DNA of 64,000 nucleotides, taken from Psychrobacter phenylpyruvicus DSM 7000 = NBRC 102152. Lineage in GTDB: Bacteria; Pseudomonadota; Gammaproteobacteria; Pseudomonadales; Moraxellaceae. A program made the translations under genes and the position numbers. Of the stretch, positions 37,286-48,378 are shown piece by piece; position 1 is the stretch's first letter; every line of letters begins with the position of its first letter. The stretch lies in contig NZ_JMKP01000009.1 in assembly GCF_000685805.1 (NCBI RefSeq), forward strand, positions 1-64,000, written 5' to 3'. The notes under the pieces were generated by a model that had not been told where the DNA came from, did not search any database, and saw only the letters and a program-made list of their open reading frames with translations.

Positions 37286-38242
37286 TCAGTCAATAGACTC
37301 AAACATAGCACTAATAGATTCTTCATTATTGATACGGCGTAAGCTTTCAGCCAGTAAGGAAGCGATGGTTACTTGACGAATTTTTTCGCAAGATTTTGCT
37401 TCTTCAGATAAAGGAATACTGTCAGTAACCACTAATTCATCCAATACTGAATTGCTAATGGTCTGAATAGCATTGCCTGATAATACTGGGTGAGTGATAT
37501 AACCTAAGACACGGCGTGCTCCATTATCTTTAAGCGCTTGAGCTGCTTTACACAATGTACCCGCAGTATCTACCATGTCGTCAACGATTACGCAATCACG
37601 GTCTTTTACATCACCAATGATATGCATAACTTGTGACTCGTTAGCGCGAGCACGGCGTTTATCGATAATAGCAAGTTCGGTATTGCCGCCCAGCTCTTTG
37701 GCCATAGCGCGAGCACGAACCACGCCACCTACATCCGGAGAAACAACCATAAGGTTATCATAACCTTGTTTTCTAAGGTCTTTTAGTAATACTGGAGTAC
37801 CATAGATGTTGTCTACTGGAATATCGAAGAAGCCCTGGATTTGATCTGAGTGCAAATCCACAGTCATCACGCGGTCGATGCTAACGATGTTAAGCATATC
37901 TGCAACCACTTTTGCTGAAATAGGCACACGTGCTGAACGAGGACGACGGTCTTGACGAGCATAACCAAAGTACGGCATTACAGCAGTGATACGACCGGCA
38001 CTTGAACGGCGCAGTGCATCAGCCATAACCATGATTTCCATCAAGTTATCGTTGGTAGGGGCACAAGTGGGTTGAAGAATGAATACGTCTTTACCACGAA
38101 CATGCTCTTTAATCTCGACAGCAATTTCGCCATCAGAGAAACGCGTGACATCAGCACGGCCAAGAGGAATATGTAGGTGATCAGCGACAGTTTTTGCCAG
38201 TTCAGGGTGGGCATTACCCGTAAAAATCGCCAGATATGGCAT
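37286..38242 (-). CDS. prs: Ribose-phosphate pyrophosphokinase
   Basis: Makes PRPP from ribose 5-phosphate and ATP. The 318-residue protein starts at [17 protein letters not shown], the family N-terminus. Motifs are [39 protein letters not shown] (ribose-phosphate and metal sites), the flexible loop around KRRARANE, and the PRPP loop [14 protein letters not shown]. An in-frame extension upstream to 38350 runs into the tRNA gene and is not coding. It lies downstream of two tRNA-Gln genes on the same strand. Confidence 0.97.
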   Translation of the reverse strand: MPYLAIFTGNAHPELAKTVADHLHIPLGRADVTRFSDGEIAVEIKEHVRGKDVFILQPTCAPTNDNLMEIMVMADALRRSSAGRITAVMPYFGYARQDRRPRSARVPISAKVVADMLNIVSIDRVMTVDLHSDQIQGFFDIPVDNIYGTPVLLKDLRKQGYDNLMVVSPDVGGVVRARAMAKELGGNTELAIIDKRRARANESQVMHIIGDVKDRDCVIVDDMVDTAGTLCKAAQALKDNGARRVLGYITHPVLSGNAIQTISNSVLDELVVTDSIPLSEEAKSCEKIRQVTIASLLAESLRRINNEESISAMFESID

Positions 38243-38323
38243 GGTCCAAGTCCTATTTATTTGACTTAAGAGAGGAGCAGTAGAAACTGCACAAATAAAG
38301 AAGAAAGTTGAACGTTTAGAAAA

Positions 38324-38399
38324 TGGCAGGGGTAGCTGGACTCGAACCAACGGATGTCAGGATCAAAACCTGATGCCTTACCAACTTGGCTATACCCCT
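38324..38399 (-). tRNA. tRNA-Gln (anticodon UUG), copy nearer prs
   Basis: A complete 76-nt cloverleaf including an encoded CCA. The acceptor arm is AGGGGTA / TACCCCT; the anticodon arm TCAGG-TTTTGAT-CCTGA has anticodon TTG; the T arm contains GGTTCGAGTCC. It is identical in sequence to the second copy at 38627-38702 and lies 81 nt before the prs start. Confidence 0.97.
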
Positions 38400-38414
38400 G
38401 TAACAGACAAACTT

Positions 38415-38507
38415 TATCAAGAAGTTATGTGCTGCTATTAAATTAGCACGTTTCTTGATAATTTACTATCAAAATATTAATAATTGTCATTCACTAATAT
38501 TTTGATA
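38415..38507 (-). other. Two hairpins in the spacer between the tRNA-Gln genes
   Basis: A 13-bp perfect stem TATCAAAATATTA / TAATATTTTGATA (38467-38479 with 38495-38507, 15-nt loop) is directly followed by a second, interrupted hairpin with arms TATCAAGAA / TTCTTGATA and inner GTGCT / AGCAC (38415-38460). Neither has a proper T run for termination in the tRNA direction. They may be processing signals or a small structured RNA. Both share the TATCAA end sequence. Confidence 0.6.
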
Positions 38508-38626
38508 CTTTTTACTTGTTGTCTTCTCGGTAGCGTTCGAGGCGAACTATACCGAAAACTAACTAGATATGTCAATAAACTAAACCGTTTAATTTTATAA
38601 ATAAGCAGTTTGGCCTATGACGAATA

Positions 38627-38702
38627 TGGCAGGGGTAGCTGGACTCGAACCAACGGATGTCAGGATCAAAACCTGATGCCTTACCAACTTGGCTATACCC
38701 CT
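38627..38702 (-). tRNA. tRNA-Gln (anticodon UUG), promoter-proximal copy
   Basis: A 76-nt gene identical to the copy at 38324-38399, with encoded CCA. A good promoter lies directly upstream at 38716-38743, so both tRNAs are probably made from one transcript. Confidence 0.97.
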
Positions 38703-38715
38703 TTATGGGCGAGTT

Positions 38716-38743
38716 ATTATACACAACAATTTGTAGATTGCAA
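38716..38743 (-). promoter_or_regulatory. Sigma-70 promoter of the tRNA-Gln pair
   Basis: On the reverse strand a TTGCAA -35 (38738-38743) and a perfect TATAAT -10 (38716-38721) are 16 bp apart. The tRNA begins 14 nt after the -10 box, and a C-rich stretch follows it, as at stable-RNA promoters. Confidence 0.8.
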
Positions 38744-38784
38744 CTGTTTTTCTAAGTTATTTAAAAATTATTAGGTTTATCTGC

Positions 38785-39741
38785 TTAAATCGACCCTTTT
38801 TGTCCCAACAAAGACTCAGTTATTAAGGCATGACAAGGGGGAGGGTTATTTATCATATAGGTTTGTATTCTCGGGGTCATTGCTTCTGGTACGGGCAAAA
38901 ATACACTACTTCCTGTGCCAGTCATTCTGGCAGAGCTGTGCGTGAGCGACTCTAATTTTTTTAGATAACTCAGAGCTTGGTTTACTTCGGGCACTAAGTT
39001 GGTCACTACCGGCTCAAACACATTGCTAAAAGGAGGGTAGAGTCGGGCAAGATAGCCTTCGCTATTTTCTTCAATATCAGCCACACTTATGGCCGGAATG
39101 TCTCGGCGCAAGTCGGGGTGGGCAAATAGCGCCTGAGTGGATGCGTGGGCATTGGGGTTTAATAAAAGATAATGCTGCGGTGGTAGTGACAGCGGAGTCA
39201 GTATCTCGCCTATGCCTTCTGCAATAGCATCTTGGCCCAAGATAAAAATAGGCACATCAGCGCCGACACTACGGCCAATATCAATCAAAGTTTGCTGCTT
39301 TAAATTAAGGCCCCATAGCTTGTTTAGCGCCAAAAGAGTGGTTGCGGCATTGGAGGAGCCTCCGCCTAGTCCAGCCCCAGCAGGCAACACTTTATCAAGC
39401 TTAATATCAATTACTGGTAGCCGATCTACCGCCTCCAAGAGTTGAGTATTGGATTTAATGGCATGAATTAAAGCCAAAGCAGCCTTGGTAATTAAGTTAT
39501 CACGAAGATTTGTGGTGACGGCTACTTTAGTGTCTAAAGTAATGGGCAACACGTTGTCCGCGAAATCTTGATGAGGATTAAACTGCCTATCACTGACCTG
39601 AAAATGTAAGGTATCGCCCCAGTTAAGCAGCCGAAATACCGTTTGTAAGTCATGATATCCATCTGCACGTTTACCGGTAATGTGTAAAAACAGGTTGATT
39701 TTTGCAGGGGAGAAAAGGCTAAGCTGAGGCAAAGAGGTCAT
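38785..39741 (-). CDS. ispE: 4-diphosphocytidyl-2-C-methyl-D-erythritol kinase
   Basis: The GHMP kinase of the MEP isoprenoid pathway. The 318-residue protein has [20 protein letters not shown] at the N-terminus, the ATP loop [25 protein letters not shown], and a C-terminal MTGTGSSVF motif. It follows lolB on the same strand and precedes tRNA-Gln and prs, the conserved lolB-ispE-prs order of gammaproteobacteria. Confidence 0.96.
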   Translation of the reverse strand: MTSLPQLSLFSPAKINLFLHITGKRADGYHDLQTVFRLLNWGDTLHFQVSDRQFNPHQDFADNVLPITLDTKVAVTTNLRDNLITKAALALIHAIKSNTQLLEAVDRLPVIDIKLDKVLPAGAGLGGGSSNAATTLLALNKLWGLNLKQQTLIDIGRSVGADVPIFILGQDAIAEGIGEILTPLSLPPQHYLLLNPNAHASTQALFAHPDLRRDIPAISVADIEENSEGYLARLYPPFSNVFEPVVTNLVPEVNQALSYLKKLESLTHSSARMTGTGSSVFLPVPEAMTPRIQTYMINNPPPCHALITESLLGQKGSI

Positions 39742-39782
39742 AGAATAATCACATCAAAGACAGAAGAGGAATCAAAATAAAG

Positions 39783-39814
39783 TATTGAGGGGAGAAATAC
39801 TTAACCCCTCAATA
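39783..39814 (-). terminator. Hairpin between lolB and ispE, possible terminator or attenuator
   Basis: A perfect 10-bp stem TATTGAGGGG / CCCCTCAATA with a 12-nt loop (39783-39792 with 39805-39814). On the reverse strand it is followed by only a moderate T-rich stretch, so partial read-through into ispE is likely. Confidence 0.6.
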
Positions 39815-39831
39815 TTTATAAAAATGTCAAA

Positions 39832-40509
39832 TTAACCATGTGAAATGGTCATAATTACTCTGTGACCATCAGCACGAGTGACCGAAATTTTATTGGGCGT
39901 ACGGGTATTAGCATTGTTATAACTAAAGCTAGCAACCCAATCTCCGTTCTGTGAGGTTTGTAAACGGCCTTGAGCATCTAATTCGCTGTTGGTGTCTGAA
40001 GGCGCTGGGCGACCAGAAATCCAGTGGCGTAGCTGTGAAATAGGGGCTTGCCACCCAGTCGCTTGTAGCAATAACTCCTCAGGAGAGGCCGCTTTAATTT
40101 CTCCGGTACGGTCACTAACCAAAGTAGCACTATGTCCATCATACTCAATAACGGTATGACCAATGCCTAAAGCGCCAGTCAAGTCTATGGCAAAGCGCTC
40201 CTGTTCTTGGGCCCAGACATAAAAAGCACTGCCGGTTTGGGCTGCGCTGTTTTGAGTTTGCGGGGTAGTGATGCCAATTTTGCCGCGGATATTGAAGCTT
40301 TGTAATAATTCTGGGTATTGTGCAGTACCAGTAATCACACTGCTATTAGCATTAGCGGCTGCACCGATGTGCTGCGTAGTTTGACAGCCAGTAAGGATAA
40401 AAGCACTGGTGGTCAAAACTAGACTGAGGCTTGCTGTTTTCGACAACGCTTTAGAAAAATAGGATTTAGGGCTTGAGAATAGAGGCTTGTTGCTGAGCAG
40501 TGTGGTCAT
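39832..40509 (-). CDS. lolB: Outer-membrane lipoprotein LolB
   Basis: Accepts lipoproteins from LolA and inserts them in the outer membrane. The 225-residue precursor has a long signal ending ILTGC with lipid site Cys42. The mature part has the LolA/LolB fold features FNIRGKIGITTPQ, FYVWAQEQERFAIDLTGALGIGHTVIEYDG and LLLQATGWQAPISQLRHWISGRPAPS. Position upstream of ispE confirms the assignment. The 42-residue signal is longer than usual. Confidence 0.93.
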   Translation of the reverse strand: MTTLLSNKPLFSSPKSYFSKALSKTASLSLVLTTSAFILTGCQTTQHIGAAANANSSVITGTAQYPELLQSFNIRGKIGITTPQTQNSAAQTGSAFYVWAQEQERFAIDLTGALGIGHTVIEYDGHSATLVSDRTGEIKAASPEELLLQATGWQAPISQLRHWISGRPAPSDTNSELDAQGRLQTSQNGDWVASFSYNNANTRTPNKISVTRADGHRVIMTISHG

Positions 40510-40683
40510 AATTATCCTTAATGGGTTCAGATTTAGTCTGTAATCGGGCTGTATAGATAAGAGCTTAGAGACAAAGTTATAGCAAGTATAGATTTAAATA
40601 GGGGTTTTACTAAAGCAAATGATTTTATCAAGGCTTTGTGAGTTTTAAGAGTCTGTAGCGTTCAAGTTTTGTGTCTGTATTGC

Positions 40684-40716
40684 TAACAATGCTCAAAATT
40701 AATAACAATGCTCAAA
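40684..40716. repeat. Duplicated 14-mer upstream of lolB
   Basis: TAACAATGCTCAAA occurs at 40684-40697 and again at 40703-40716, a 19-bp period. It lies in the 390-bp gap between lolB and the TPR gene; the rest of that gap is AT-rich and holds no gene. Confidence 0.75.
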
Positions 40717-40811
40717 GCCTGCCAATCAACTACTCAAAAGCCGAACCACTCACTCAAAAATTAGTTTGATTAAAAGCAAGTCCAATAAAATATCCGCCCA
40801 TTTAATCCCAG

Positions 40812-40889
40812 TTCACTTAATAACAATTCCCTTAATAACAATCTACTTAGTAACAATTCACTTAATTAATAACCGTTCATTTAATAACC
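40812..40889. repeat. Five-unit 15-bp tandem repeat
   Basis: TTCACTTAATAACAA (40812-40826), TTCCCTTAATAACAA (40827-40841) and TCTACTTAGTAACAA (40842-40856) are followed by two more diverged units (40857-40874 and 40875-40889). The array lies just after the stop of the TPR gene and upstream of lolB. Confidence 0.9.
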
Positions 40890-40899
40890 GGCAGGTTGG

Positions 40900-43014
40900 T
40901 TAGTAGGATTGCAATCTGTCACTAATGTCTTGCTGACCAACGGCAAAGCGCTGCTGAATGTCGGCGAACAACTCTAACACCTTGTCTTGTTGGTCTAAAC
41001 CTTGGTAGGCACGAAGTAAAATAATTCCTGAATCCAGAGTAGGTGAGATGTCATAGGGTATTTCGAGATACTCAATTACTTGCTGGTATTGCCCTCTAGA
41101 CAGTGCATCAGAGGCCACAATGTTTAATGCTGTTAAGTAGTTCTGTTGATCAAATTGGGGCGAATCAAAGGGCAGTGACAAAATTGACTGCGCCAAATTC
41201 AGAGCTTGCTCAACATCTTGCTCGTTGCCTATCGCAAATAACAGTTTAGCAGAGGCGATGATGTAATCTGTGTTTTCAGGATCGATCAGCAGTAAGCGAT
41301 CGAGTAGTCTACGCTTAAGCGCTGTATCTTGTTCGTTGTCTAACAGCTGAACCCGAGCAAACATCAGCTTAGTATCATCTGGATAGCGCTTACTGGCTTC
41401 AGCCAAGATGTTTTTTGCAGCAGTCAGCTGGTCTTGTTGACGCAAAATATCCGCTTGCATAATAGCGCTTTCGGGGCCGTACACATCAAACTGCTCACTA
41501 AACTGCCTTAAGGTCGCTAATGCTTCATCCGCACGACCTTGCAAAAGTTGAATAGACACCAACTTTTGACGGGCTTTTAGCACCAAGTTTTCTTGCATTA
41601 CTTTGGATAAAAAACGCTCTGCTCTATCAAACTTGTGTTGGCGCTCGGCGCTAATACCAAGATAGTAATAAGCTTGATCGATATAGGCGGGCGAAGAGGC
41701 AAGAGCAGATAATAACTCATCCGCTTGAGGATAGGCTTCAATATCGATACTGACTAAAGCGGCCAGTAGCGTGACCTCTTCATCGTTGAATAGCTTGTGA
41801 GCTTGTAATAACAGCTGATGCGCTTCTTGCGTCTCACCCAGCTCCAAGCGGTAGCGAATTTCGTACAGATAGAGGGTTTTATTATTCTTTAATCGTTGCC
41901 GCTCAGCACTAATAAACTGCAATACCTGACGGTCAGGCTGAAGCTGCTTTAAGATATCGGCTTTTAGCACAATAAAAGGGGCGTTGTCGGGCTTGAACTT
42001 CAAGGCACGATTGACACTCAATAAAGCGATATCTGGCTGACCTAATTGCGACATTAAACCTGCTTGCATCACCAACAAAGAGGGGTTGTCATGCTTGGGT
42101 AGGCGCAATAAAGTCTCTAGCAATAAGCGCTGATCAGACTCATTGGTGGGATAAATACCAATAAGAATCTCGCTAAGATCCGCTTGATTGTCATATTTTA
42201 AAATCTCAGTCAGCACCTTGCCTGACAAATTATAGTCATGAGCTTTTAGCGCCAAATGGGCCACGTAAAATAGAGCTGGGACGTGTTCGGTATTTTGTCG
42301 TTGCCACTTAACCGCGAATGCCAAGGACTCTTCTGGCATCTCATACAGCAAAGACAGCTCTAAGGCACGTTCAAAAACAGTAGTGGCCTCATCTTTAAAG
42401 GACTCCTGCTTGTAAAGCTGTAATCCTGCGTCTATCTCACCTCGGTTAATCAAGAACTCAGCTTGCATTACATTTAGCAAACTGGGTCGATCTTTGGTTA
42501 GAGATAAGCGTCCGTGAGATTCTTCTGTGCTTTGGTTGTTAATATTGGATGCCGCTATCAGTTCAGATTCTGGCAAGGTAGGCTGGGCGGCAGGCTCTGA
42601 TGGATCCTTTTTGTCTATGATGCTGATAATCGGCGATAGTACTCGGCGTATTGGGTCAAAAACATTGGCAGAAGCAGAGACAGAGTGCGTGGCCATACTG
42701 GCCAAGCTTAATAAAATAGACAAGCGCAATAAGCGCTGACGGGTAAGGCTCAGCGACTTTTTTTGATTAACCTGTGTTTGTTTCACTCGTTTTTGATTGA
42801 GTTGTTTTTGATTAACCTGTACTTTTTTTGATACCTTGCGGCTGGAAGCGGCTCGTAAACTACGTTTTGAGGGTTTGATTAAAGCTGCTTTTTTTAGCTG
42901 AAAGCTCAAAGTTTGCTTAAAAGTTAGGCGCCGGCGAGTCTGAGTATCACCAAAACGACTTTTGGTCCTCTTTGTAACTTTTTTAGACTCATTAATCTGC
43001 TGAAAAAAAAGCAT
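40900..43014 (-). CDS. Tetratricopeptide repeat protein with a very basic N-terminus
   Basis: A 704-residue protein made largely of helical TPR-like repeats, for example ALELSLLYEMPEESLAFAVK, YYLGISAERQHKFDRAERFL and IVASDALSRGQYQQVIEYLE. It lies upstream of lolB and ispE. A hydrophobic segment near residues 95-112 (LLRLSILLSLASMATHS) looks like a signal anchor or signal peptide. It is preceded by about 90 residues of strongly basic sequence that contain a five-residue repeat of the QVNQK type. That repeat is a 15-bp tandem array in the DNA (42760-42834). The true start could lie further inside, but no better start codon is apparent before the hydrophobic segment. The function is unknown; a role in envelope assembly is a guess from its neighbours. 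Confidence 0.78.
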   Translation of the reverse strand: MLFFQQINESKKVTKRTKSRFGDTQTRRRLTFKQTLSFQLKKAALIKPSKRSLRAASSRKVSKKVQVNQKQLNQKRVKQTQVNQKKSLSLTRQRLLRLSILLSLASMATHSVSASANVFDPIRRVLSPIISIIDKKDPSEPAAQPTLPESELIAASNINNQSTEESHGRLSLTKDRPSLLNVMQAEFLINRGEIDAGLQLYKQESFKDEATTVFERALELSLLYEMPEESLAFAVKWQRQNTEHVPALFYVAHLALKAHDYNLSGKVLTEILKYDNQADLSEILIGIYPTNESDQRLLLETLLRLPKHDNPSLLVMQAGLMSQLGQPDIALLSVNRALKFKPDNAPFIVLKADILKQLQPDRQVLQFISAERQRLKNNKTLYLYEIRYRLELGETQEAHQLLLQAHKLFNDEEVTLLAALVSIDIEAYPQADELLSALASSPAYIDQAYYYLGISAERQHKFDRAERFLSKVMQENLVLKARQKLVSIQLLQGRADEALATLRQFSEQFDVYGPESAIMQADILRQQDQLTAAKNILAEASKRYPDDTKLMFARVQLLDNEQDTALKRRLLDRLLLIDPENTDYIIASAKLLFAIGNEQDVEQALNLAQSILSLPFDSPQFDQQNYLTALNIVASDALSRGQYQQVIEYLEIPYDISPTLDSGIILLRAYQGLDQQDKVLELFADIQQRFAVGQQDISDRLQSY
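42760..42834. repeat. In-frame 15-bp tandem repeat inside the TPR gene
   Basis: Five consecutive 15-bp units start at 42760, 42775, 42790, 42805 and 42820. Units one and four are identical (TTTTTGATTAACCTG). On the coding strand they encode QVNQK, QLNQK and relatives. Confidence 0.88.
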
Positions 43015-43246
43015 AAACTTCCGACTGGTGTAATAAGATGAGAGGTACGTGGCAGTGTTTACTTAGAGGACAGGTAATCCTGACTCAACGAAAATTGGGT
43101 TTTCTATGGATGCAGTCCTACTAGCGGTACCAAAAACAACCTATTGAACATTCCCTATAATAAGGCATTAAGCTGGGCATCGCTGACAGCAGAATATGGC
43201 ACTTTATTATAATCAATTATTAGTCAGTCTAATAGTAGTGTCCGTG

Positions 43247-44221
43247 TTACTTCTGGCGTTGCCATAGCCAGTCTGCTAGCGCGGTTAACGCACTTTGTTG
43301 TCCGAAACTGTCAATAATCGCTTGCTTGCCTTCAACAAACAAAGACTTAGCATAATCTCTTGCTGTATCTACACCCATTAATCTGACATAAGTCGATTTA
43401 TTTAACCCTTCATCACTGCCAGCCGGCTTACCTAAAGTATCGGTGCTTGCAGTCACGTCTAAAATGTCGTCTTGAACTTGAAAGGCTAAACCAATATTTT
43501 GAGCAAACTGGGTCAAGGCAGCCAATTGTTCAGCGCTAGCTTCGGCACACACGCCGCCCATAAGCACTGCCGCTTCGATTAAAGCCCCAGTCTTATCACG
43601 GTGTATGGCTTCAAGCTCGGCTTGGGTAATTTGTTTATTTTCAGCATTTAAGTCAAGCATTTGACCCGAGACCATTCTTCTAGCTCTTGGGGCCAGCACA
43701 GTTAATAATTGGGCAGCTTGCTCATCTGTAATAGGAGCAAAGCCTTCCATATCAGCGGTTAATGCTTCAAAGGCTAAGGTTTGTAGCACATCACCTGCCA
43801 GCATGGCAGTAGCTTCATCAAATTTGATATGGCAAGTAGGGCGGCCACGACGTAAGTCATCATCATCCATGCAAGGCAGGTCATCATGGATAAGTGAATA
43901 GGTGTGTACAAACTCTACTGCTAGCATGGCTCGTCGACAGTTGTCTGACAAAACTGAGCCTAATGATGTTTCAGTTTTAAGCGTCTTGTCATCAGCAGTT
44001 GTAGTCTCACCTTGCAGCACGGTCTGATAACCACCAGCCACCATTAACGGGCGCACTCGCTTTCCTTGCCCTGTCATCGCGTAGTGGCAAGCTTCTTGTA
44101 ATGGGCTTGGTAAATTGGCATGACTTAGCAAAGACTCAATATCGGCCTCTAATGTGGTGATGACCTGTTGACTTAGACTTTCAAAACTGACGGGCTGTGT
44201 AATCATAGAACCAATGCTCAA
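43247..44221 (-). CDS. ispA: (2E,6E)-farnesyl diphosphate synthase
   Basis: Builds farnesyl diphosphate from IPP and DMAPP/GPP. The 324-residue protein has GQGKRVRPLMV, the first aspartate-rich motif IHDDLPCMDDDDLRRGRPTCH, the TGALIEAAVLMGG region and the second motif FQVQDDILD. About 20 extra residues between the first two motifs (LQGETTTADDKTLKTETSLG) form a polar insert relative to E. coli IspA. It is a single gene; fadB diverges 550 bp upstream. Confidence 0.94.
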   Translation of the reverse strand: MSIGSMITQPVSFESLSQQVITTLEADIESLLSHANLPSPLQEACHYAMTGQGKRVRPLMVAGGYQTVLQGETTTADDKTLKTETSLGSVLSDNCRRAMLAVEFVHTYSLIHDDLPCMDDDDLRRGRPTCHIKFDEATAMLAGDVLQTLAFEALTADMEGFAPITDEQAAQLLTVLAPRARRMVSGQMLDLNAENKQITQAELEAIHRDKTGALIEAAVLMGGVCAEASAEQLAALTQFAQNIGLAFQVQDDILDVTASTDTLGKPAGSDEGLNKSTYVRLMGVDTARDYAKSLFVEGKQAIIDSFGQQSALTALADWLWQRQK

Positions 44222-44772
44222 TACAAATGAGGGAGAAATTATAGTAATGCTATCCTAATCTTTATGGGGACTAGTTTAACATGTGCAAGATACACTTTTC
44301 GCCTACTGTTAGCACACATAAGCTAACAAAATAATATAATATCTATTCAATCAATGACTTATGGTATCTATGATAATTAGATTAATGGCGATTTAGCCAA
44401 GCTTGGTAGAGAGCTTGGTAGGGCGGTTTTTTTTGGGTAATAAATGTTTCTGTAAAGAATATACAATAAAATATATGACCTATGAGTCAGTGATTGCGCT
44501 GTGACATCAAGGGGTTAAATCCCCTACACTAACCGGCGTAAAGAATAACTCAACACACAGCTGCTAGGGTAAAGATATAAAGTGGCAAGTTATATGATAG
44601 TAATTTACTACACTGTGTGCGCTCTAATAATATAGAATCTATACACGCCTATGTTTTACAGCTTACGTTTTACTTAAGCTTATTAGAATATAATTAAAGT
44701 GATTTAGCTTATGACGTGGGGTAACTGCACGTAAAGCCTAAAATAAAGCACTAAAATAACAAGGAGATTTAT
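44222..44772. other. Intergenic region between divergent ispA and fadB
   Basis: About 550 bp without a gene. A 7-bp inverted repeat TGTTAGC-N8-GCTAACA at 44307-44328 is a possible operator, 85 bp upstream of ispA. A small stem GGGG-TTAAAT-CCCC occurs near 44513-44525. No fatty-acid regulator consensus is matched. Confidence 0.45.
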
Positions 44773-46932
44773 ATGATATATCAAGGTAACCGCATTACGG
44801 TATCATTGTTAGATGATGGCATTGCCAACCTACAGTTTAATGCTGAAGGCGAGAGCGTTAATAAATTTGATGCCGAAACCAACAAACAGTTCGATGAAGC
44901 TGTGACTGCATTAGAAAAAGCGGACAATGTAAAAGGTCTAATTGTCACCTCTAGCAAAGGCGTATTTATCGCTGGTGCTGACATCACAGAATTTGTAGCT
45001 CATTTCAATAAAGAAGAAGAAGAAATTACAAACTGGATCGTTGAGATCAACGGTGTATTTAACCGCTTTGAAGACTTACCATTCCCGAAAGTAGCTGCGA
45101 TTAACGGTGCTGCTTTAGGTGGTGGTTGTGAAATGACCCTAGTTTGTGAATACCGTGTAATGGGCGAAAAAGCGCAAATCGGTCTTCCAGAAACTCAGCT
45201 AGGTATCTTCCCAGGCTTTGGTGGTAGTGTACGCACCCCACGTGTTATCGGTATTGACAATGCGTTAGAGCTAATCGCAACCGGTAAGGCTCAAAAACCT
45301 GCTCAAGCCCTTAAGTTAGGTCTAGTAGATGCCGTTGTGGCACAAGACGACCTAGAAGCGGCCGCTATTGACCTAGTGAAAAAAGCAATCGTTGGTGACT
45401 TAGATTGGCAGGCGAAGCGTGAAGAGAAGCTACAACCAGTTAAGCTAAATCAGCTTGAACAATCTATGGCATTCAACAGTGCCAAAGGTGCTATCTTCGC
45501 TAAAGCAAATCCTAAACAATACCCAGCTCCTGCTATTGCCATCGAAGCGATTGAAAAGCATGTGAACTTAGGCCGTGATGAAGCGCTTAAAGTAGAAGCG
45601 GCTCATTTCGCTAAAGCGGCGAAAACACCACAAGCAGAAAGCTTAGTGGGTCTATTCTTAAACGATCAAGCGGTTAAGAAATTAGCCAAAAAACACACTA
45701 AGAATGCTCACGACATCAATGAAGCTGCGGTACTTGGTGCTGGCATCATGGGTGGTGGTATTGCTTATCAAGCAGCCTCAAAAGGTCTGCCAATTATCAT
45801 GAAAGACATCAAGTCTGAGCAATTAGACTTAGGTATGGGCGAAGCCAGCAAGCTGTTAGGCAAAATGGTTGAGCGTAAGAGAATGACCCCAGCACAGATG
45901 GGTGAAACTTTAAGTCGTATCCGTCCTACATTGAACTACGGCGACTTTGGTGAAACTGACATCGTTATCGAAGCGGTTGTTGAAAATCCAAAAGTTAAGC
46001 ATGCAGTATTAAAAGAAGTGGAAGGGTTAGTTAAAGAGAACGCTATCCTTGCCTCTAACACTTCAACTATCTCTATTACGCATTTGGCCACTGTACTTGA
46101 GCGCCCAGAGAACTTCGTGGGTATGCACTTCTTTAACCCAGTACATCGTATGCCACTAGTGGAAGTTATCCGTGGTGAGAAATCATCAGAAGAAGCGATT
46201 GCTACCACAGTTGCATTAGCACAGCGTATGGGTAAAGTGCCAGTTGTGGTAAATGACTGCCCAGGTTTCTTAGTAAACCGCGTATTGTTCCCTTACTTCG
46301 GCGCGTTTGATTTGCTATTGAAAGAAGGCGCTGATTTCGTTCATGTTGATAAAGTTATGGAGAAATTCGGCTGGCCTATGGGTCCTGCCTACCTAATCGA
46401 CGTAGTAGGTCTAGACACCGGCGTACACGGCGCAGAAGTAATGGCAGAAGGTTTCCCAGATCGTATGAAGCCAGACTTTAAAGGTGCTATCAAACATCTG
46501 TTTGAAAACAACCGCCTAGGTCAGAAAAATGGCGTTGGTTTCTACAAGTACGAGATGGACAAACGTGGTAAGCCGAAGAAAACTGCTGACGAAGCCACTT
46601 ACGAGCTATTAAAAGCGACTACTGATAGCGATAAGAAAGAGTTTGATGATCAAACCATCGTTGATCGTATGATGCTAGCTTTCTGTAACGAAACTGTTCG
46701 CTGCTTAGAGGACAACATCGTTGCTACTCCAGCCGAAGCCGATATGGCAATGATTATGGGTGTTGGTTTCCCTGCATTCCGTGGTGGTCCATGCCGTTAT
46801 ATCGACCAACAAGGCCTTGATAACTACTTAGCGCTATGTGAGAAATATGCTCACCTAGGCAAAGCTTATGAAGCGCCACAGAAAATCCGTGATATGGCTG
46901 CAGCCGGTGAAACTTTTTACCCAAAAGCCTAA
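44773..46932 (+). CDS. fadB: Fatty acid oxidation complex alpha subunit
   Basis: Multifunctional enoyl-CoA hydratase / 3-hydroxyacyl-CoA dehydrogenase of beta-oxidation, 719 residues. The N-terminal crotonase domain has [28 protein letters not shown] and [20 protein letters not shown] with the two catalytic glutamates. The central NAD domain opens [21 protein letters not shown] and carries NTSTISIT and [16 protein letters not shown] with the catalytic histidine. AAGGAG lies 8 nt before the ATG. fadA follows after 132 nt; the two subunits form an alpha2beta2 complex. Confidence 0.96.
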   Translation: MIYQGNRITVSLLDDGIANLQFNAEGESVNKFDAETNKQFDEAVTALEKADNVKGLIVTSSKGVFIAGADITEFVAHFNKEEEEITNWIVEINGVFNRFEDLPFPKVAAINGAALGGGCEMTLVCEYRVMGEKAQIGLPETQLGIFPGFGGSVRTPRVIGIDNALELIATGKAQKPAQALKLGLVDAVVAQDDLEAAAIDLVKKAIVGDLDWQAKREEKLQPVKLNQLEQSMAFNSAKGAIFAKANPKQYPAPAIAIEAIEKHVNLGRDEALKVEAAHFAKAAKTPQAESLVGLFLNDQAVKKLAKKHTKNAHDINEAAVLGAGIMGGGIAYQAASKGLPIIMKDIKSEQLDLGMGEASKLLGKMVERKRMTPAQMGETLSRIRPTLNYGDFGETDIVIEAVVENPKVKHAVLKEVEGLVKENAILASNTSTISITHLATVLERPENFVGMHFFNPVHRMPLVEVIRGEKSSEEAIATTVALAQRMGKVPVVVNDCPGFLVNRVLFPYFGAFDLLLKEGADFVHVDKVMEKFGWPMGPAYLIDVVGLDTGVHGAEVMAEGFPDRMKPDFKGAIKHLFENNRLGQKNGVGFYKYEMDKRGKPKKTADEATYELLKATTDSDKKEFDDQTIVDRMMLAFCNETVRCLEDNIVATPAEADMAMIMGVGFPAFRGGPCRYIDQQGLDNYLALCEKYAHLGKAYEAPQKIRDMAAAGETFYPKA

Positions 46933-47007
46933 TACCATAAGCTTGGGACGACTAAATAATTAATTAGTCAACTGATGCTGCGACCTGCCTGATTAGCGCA
47001 TAACTAA

Positions 47008-48237
<1,230 letters not shown>

Positions 48238-48289
48238 CTTAATAAAAGTTCAATAATAGAACGATAAGTTCTGTTTATTTATCTTGTAT

Positions 48290-48328
48290 AAAAGGCACCT
48301 CTGACGTAATGTTAGAGGTGCTTTTTTA
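48290..48328 (+). terminator. Terminator of fadBA
   Basis: A stem AAAGGCACCTCTGA with matching arm TTAGAGGTGCTTTT followed by a T run, about 55 nt after the fadA stop. Confidence 0.9.
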
Positions 48329-48378
48329 TGTCTTTTTTAGGTCAAATAAATTCAGCTTTTGCCAAAAGGTATTGTGTT

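Noticed and set aside
38243-38350. In-frame N-terminal extension of prs by 36 residues
   Set aside because: It reads into the tRNA-Gln gene, and family similarity begins exactly at the methionine at 38242.
44396-44440. tRNA-like 5' half (GCGATTTAGCCAAGCTTGG-type sequence)
   Set aside because: No T arm, anticodon stem or matching acceptor strand follows; it includes a simple direct repeat of AGCTTGGTAG.
48328-48378. Earlier start for the hypothetical protein after fadA
   Set aside because: The ATG lies in the T run of the fadBA terminator, so it would rarely be transcribed from a promoter that also gives a ribosome site.
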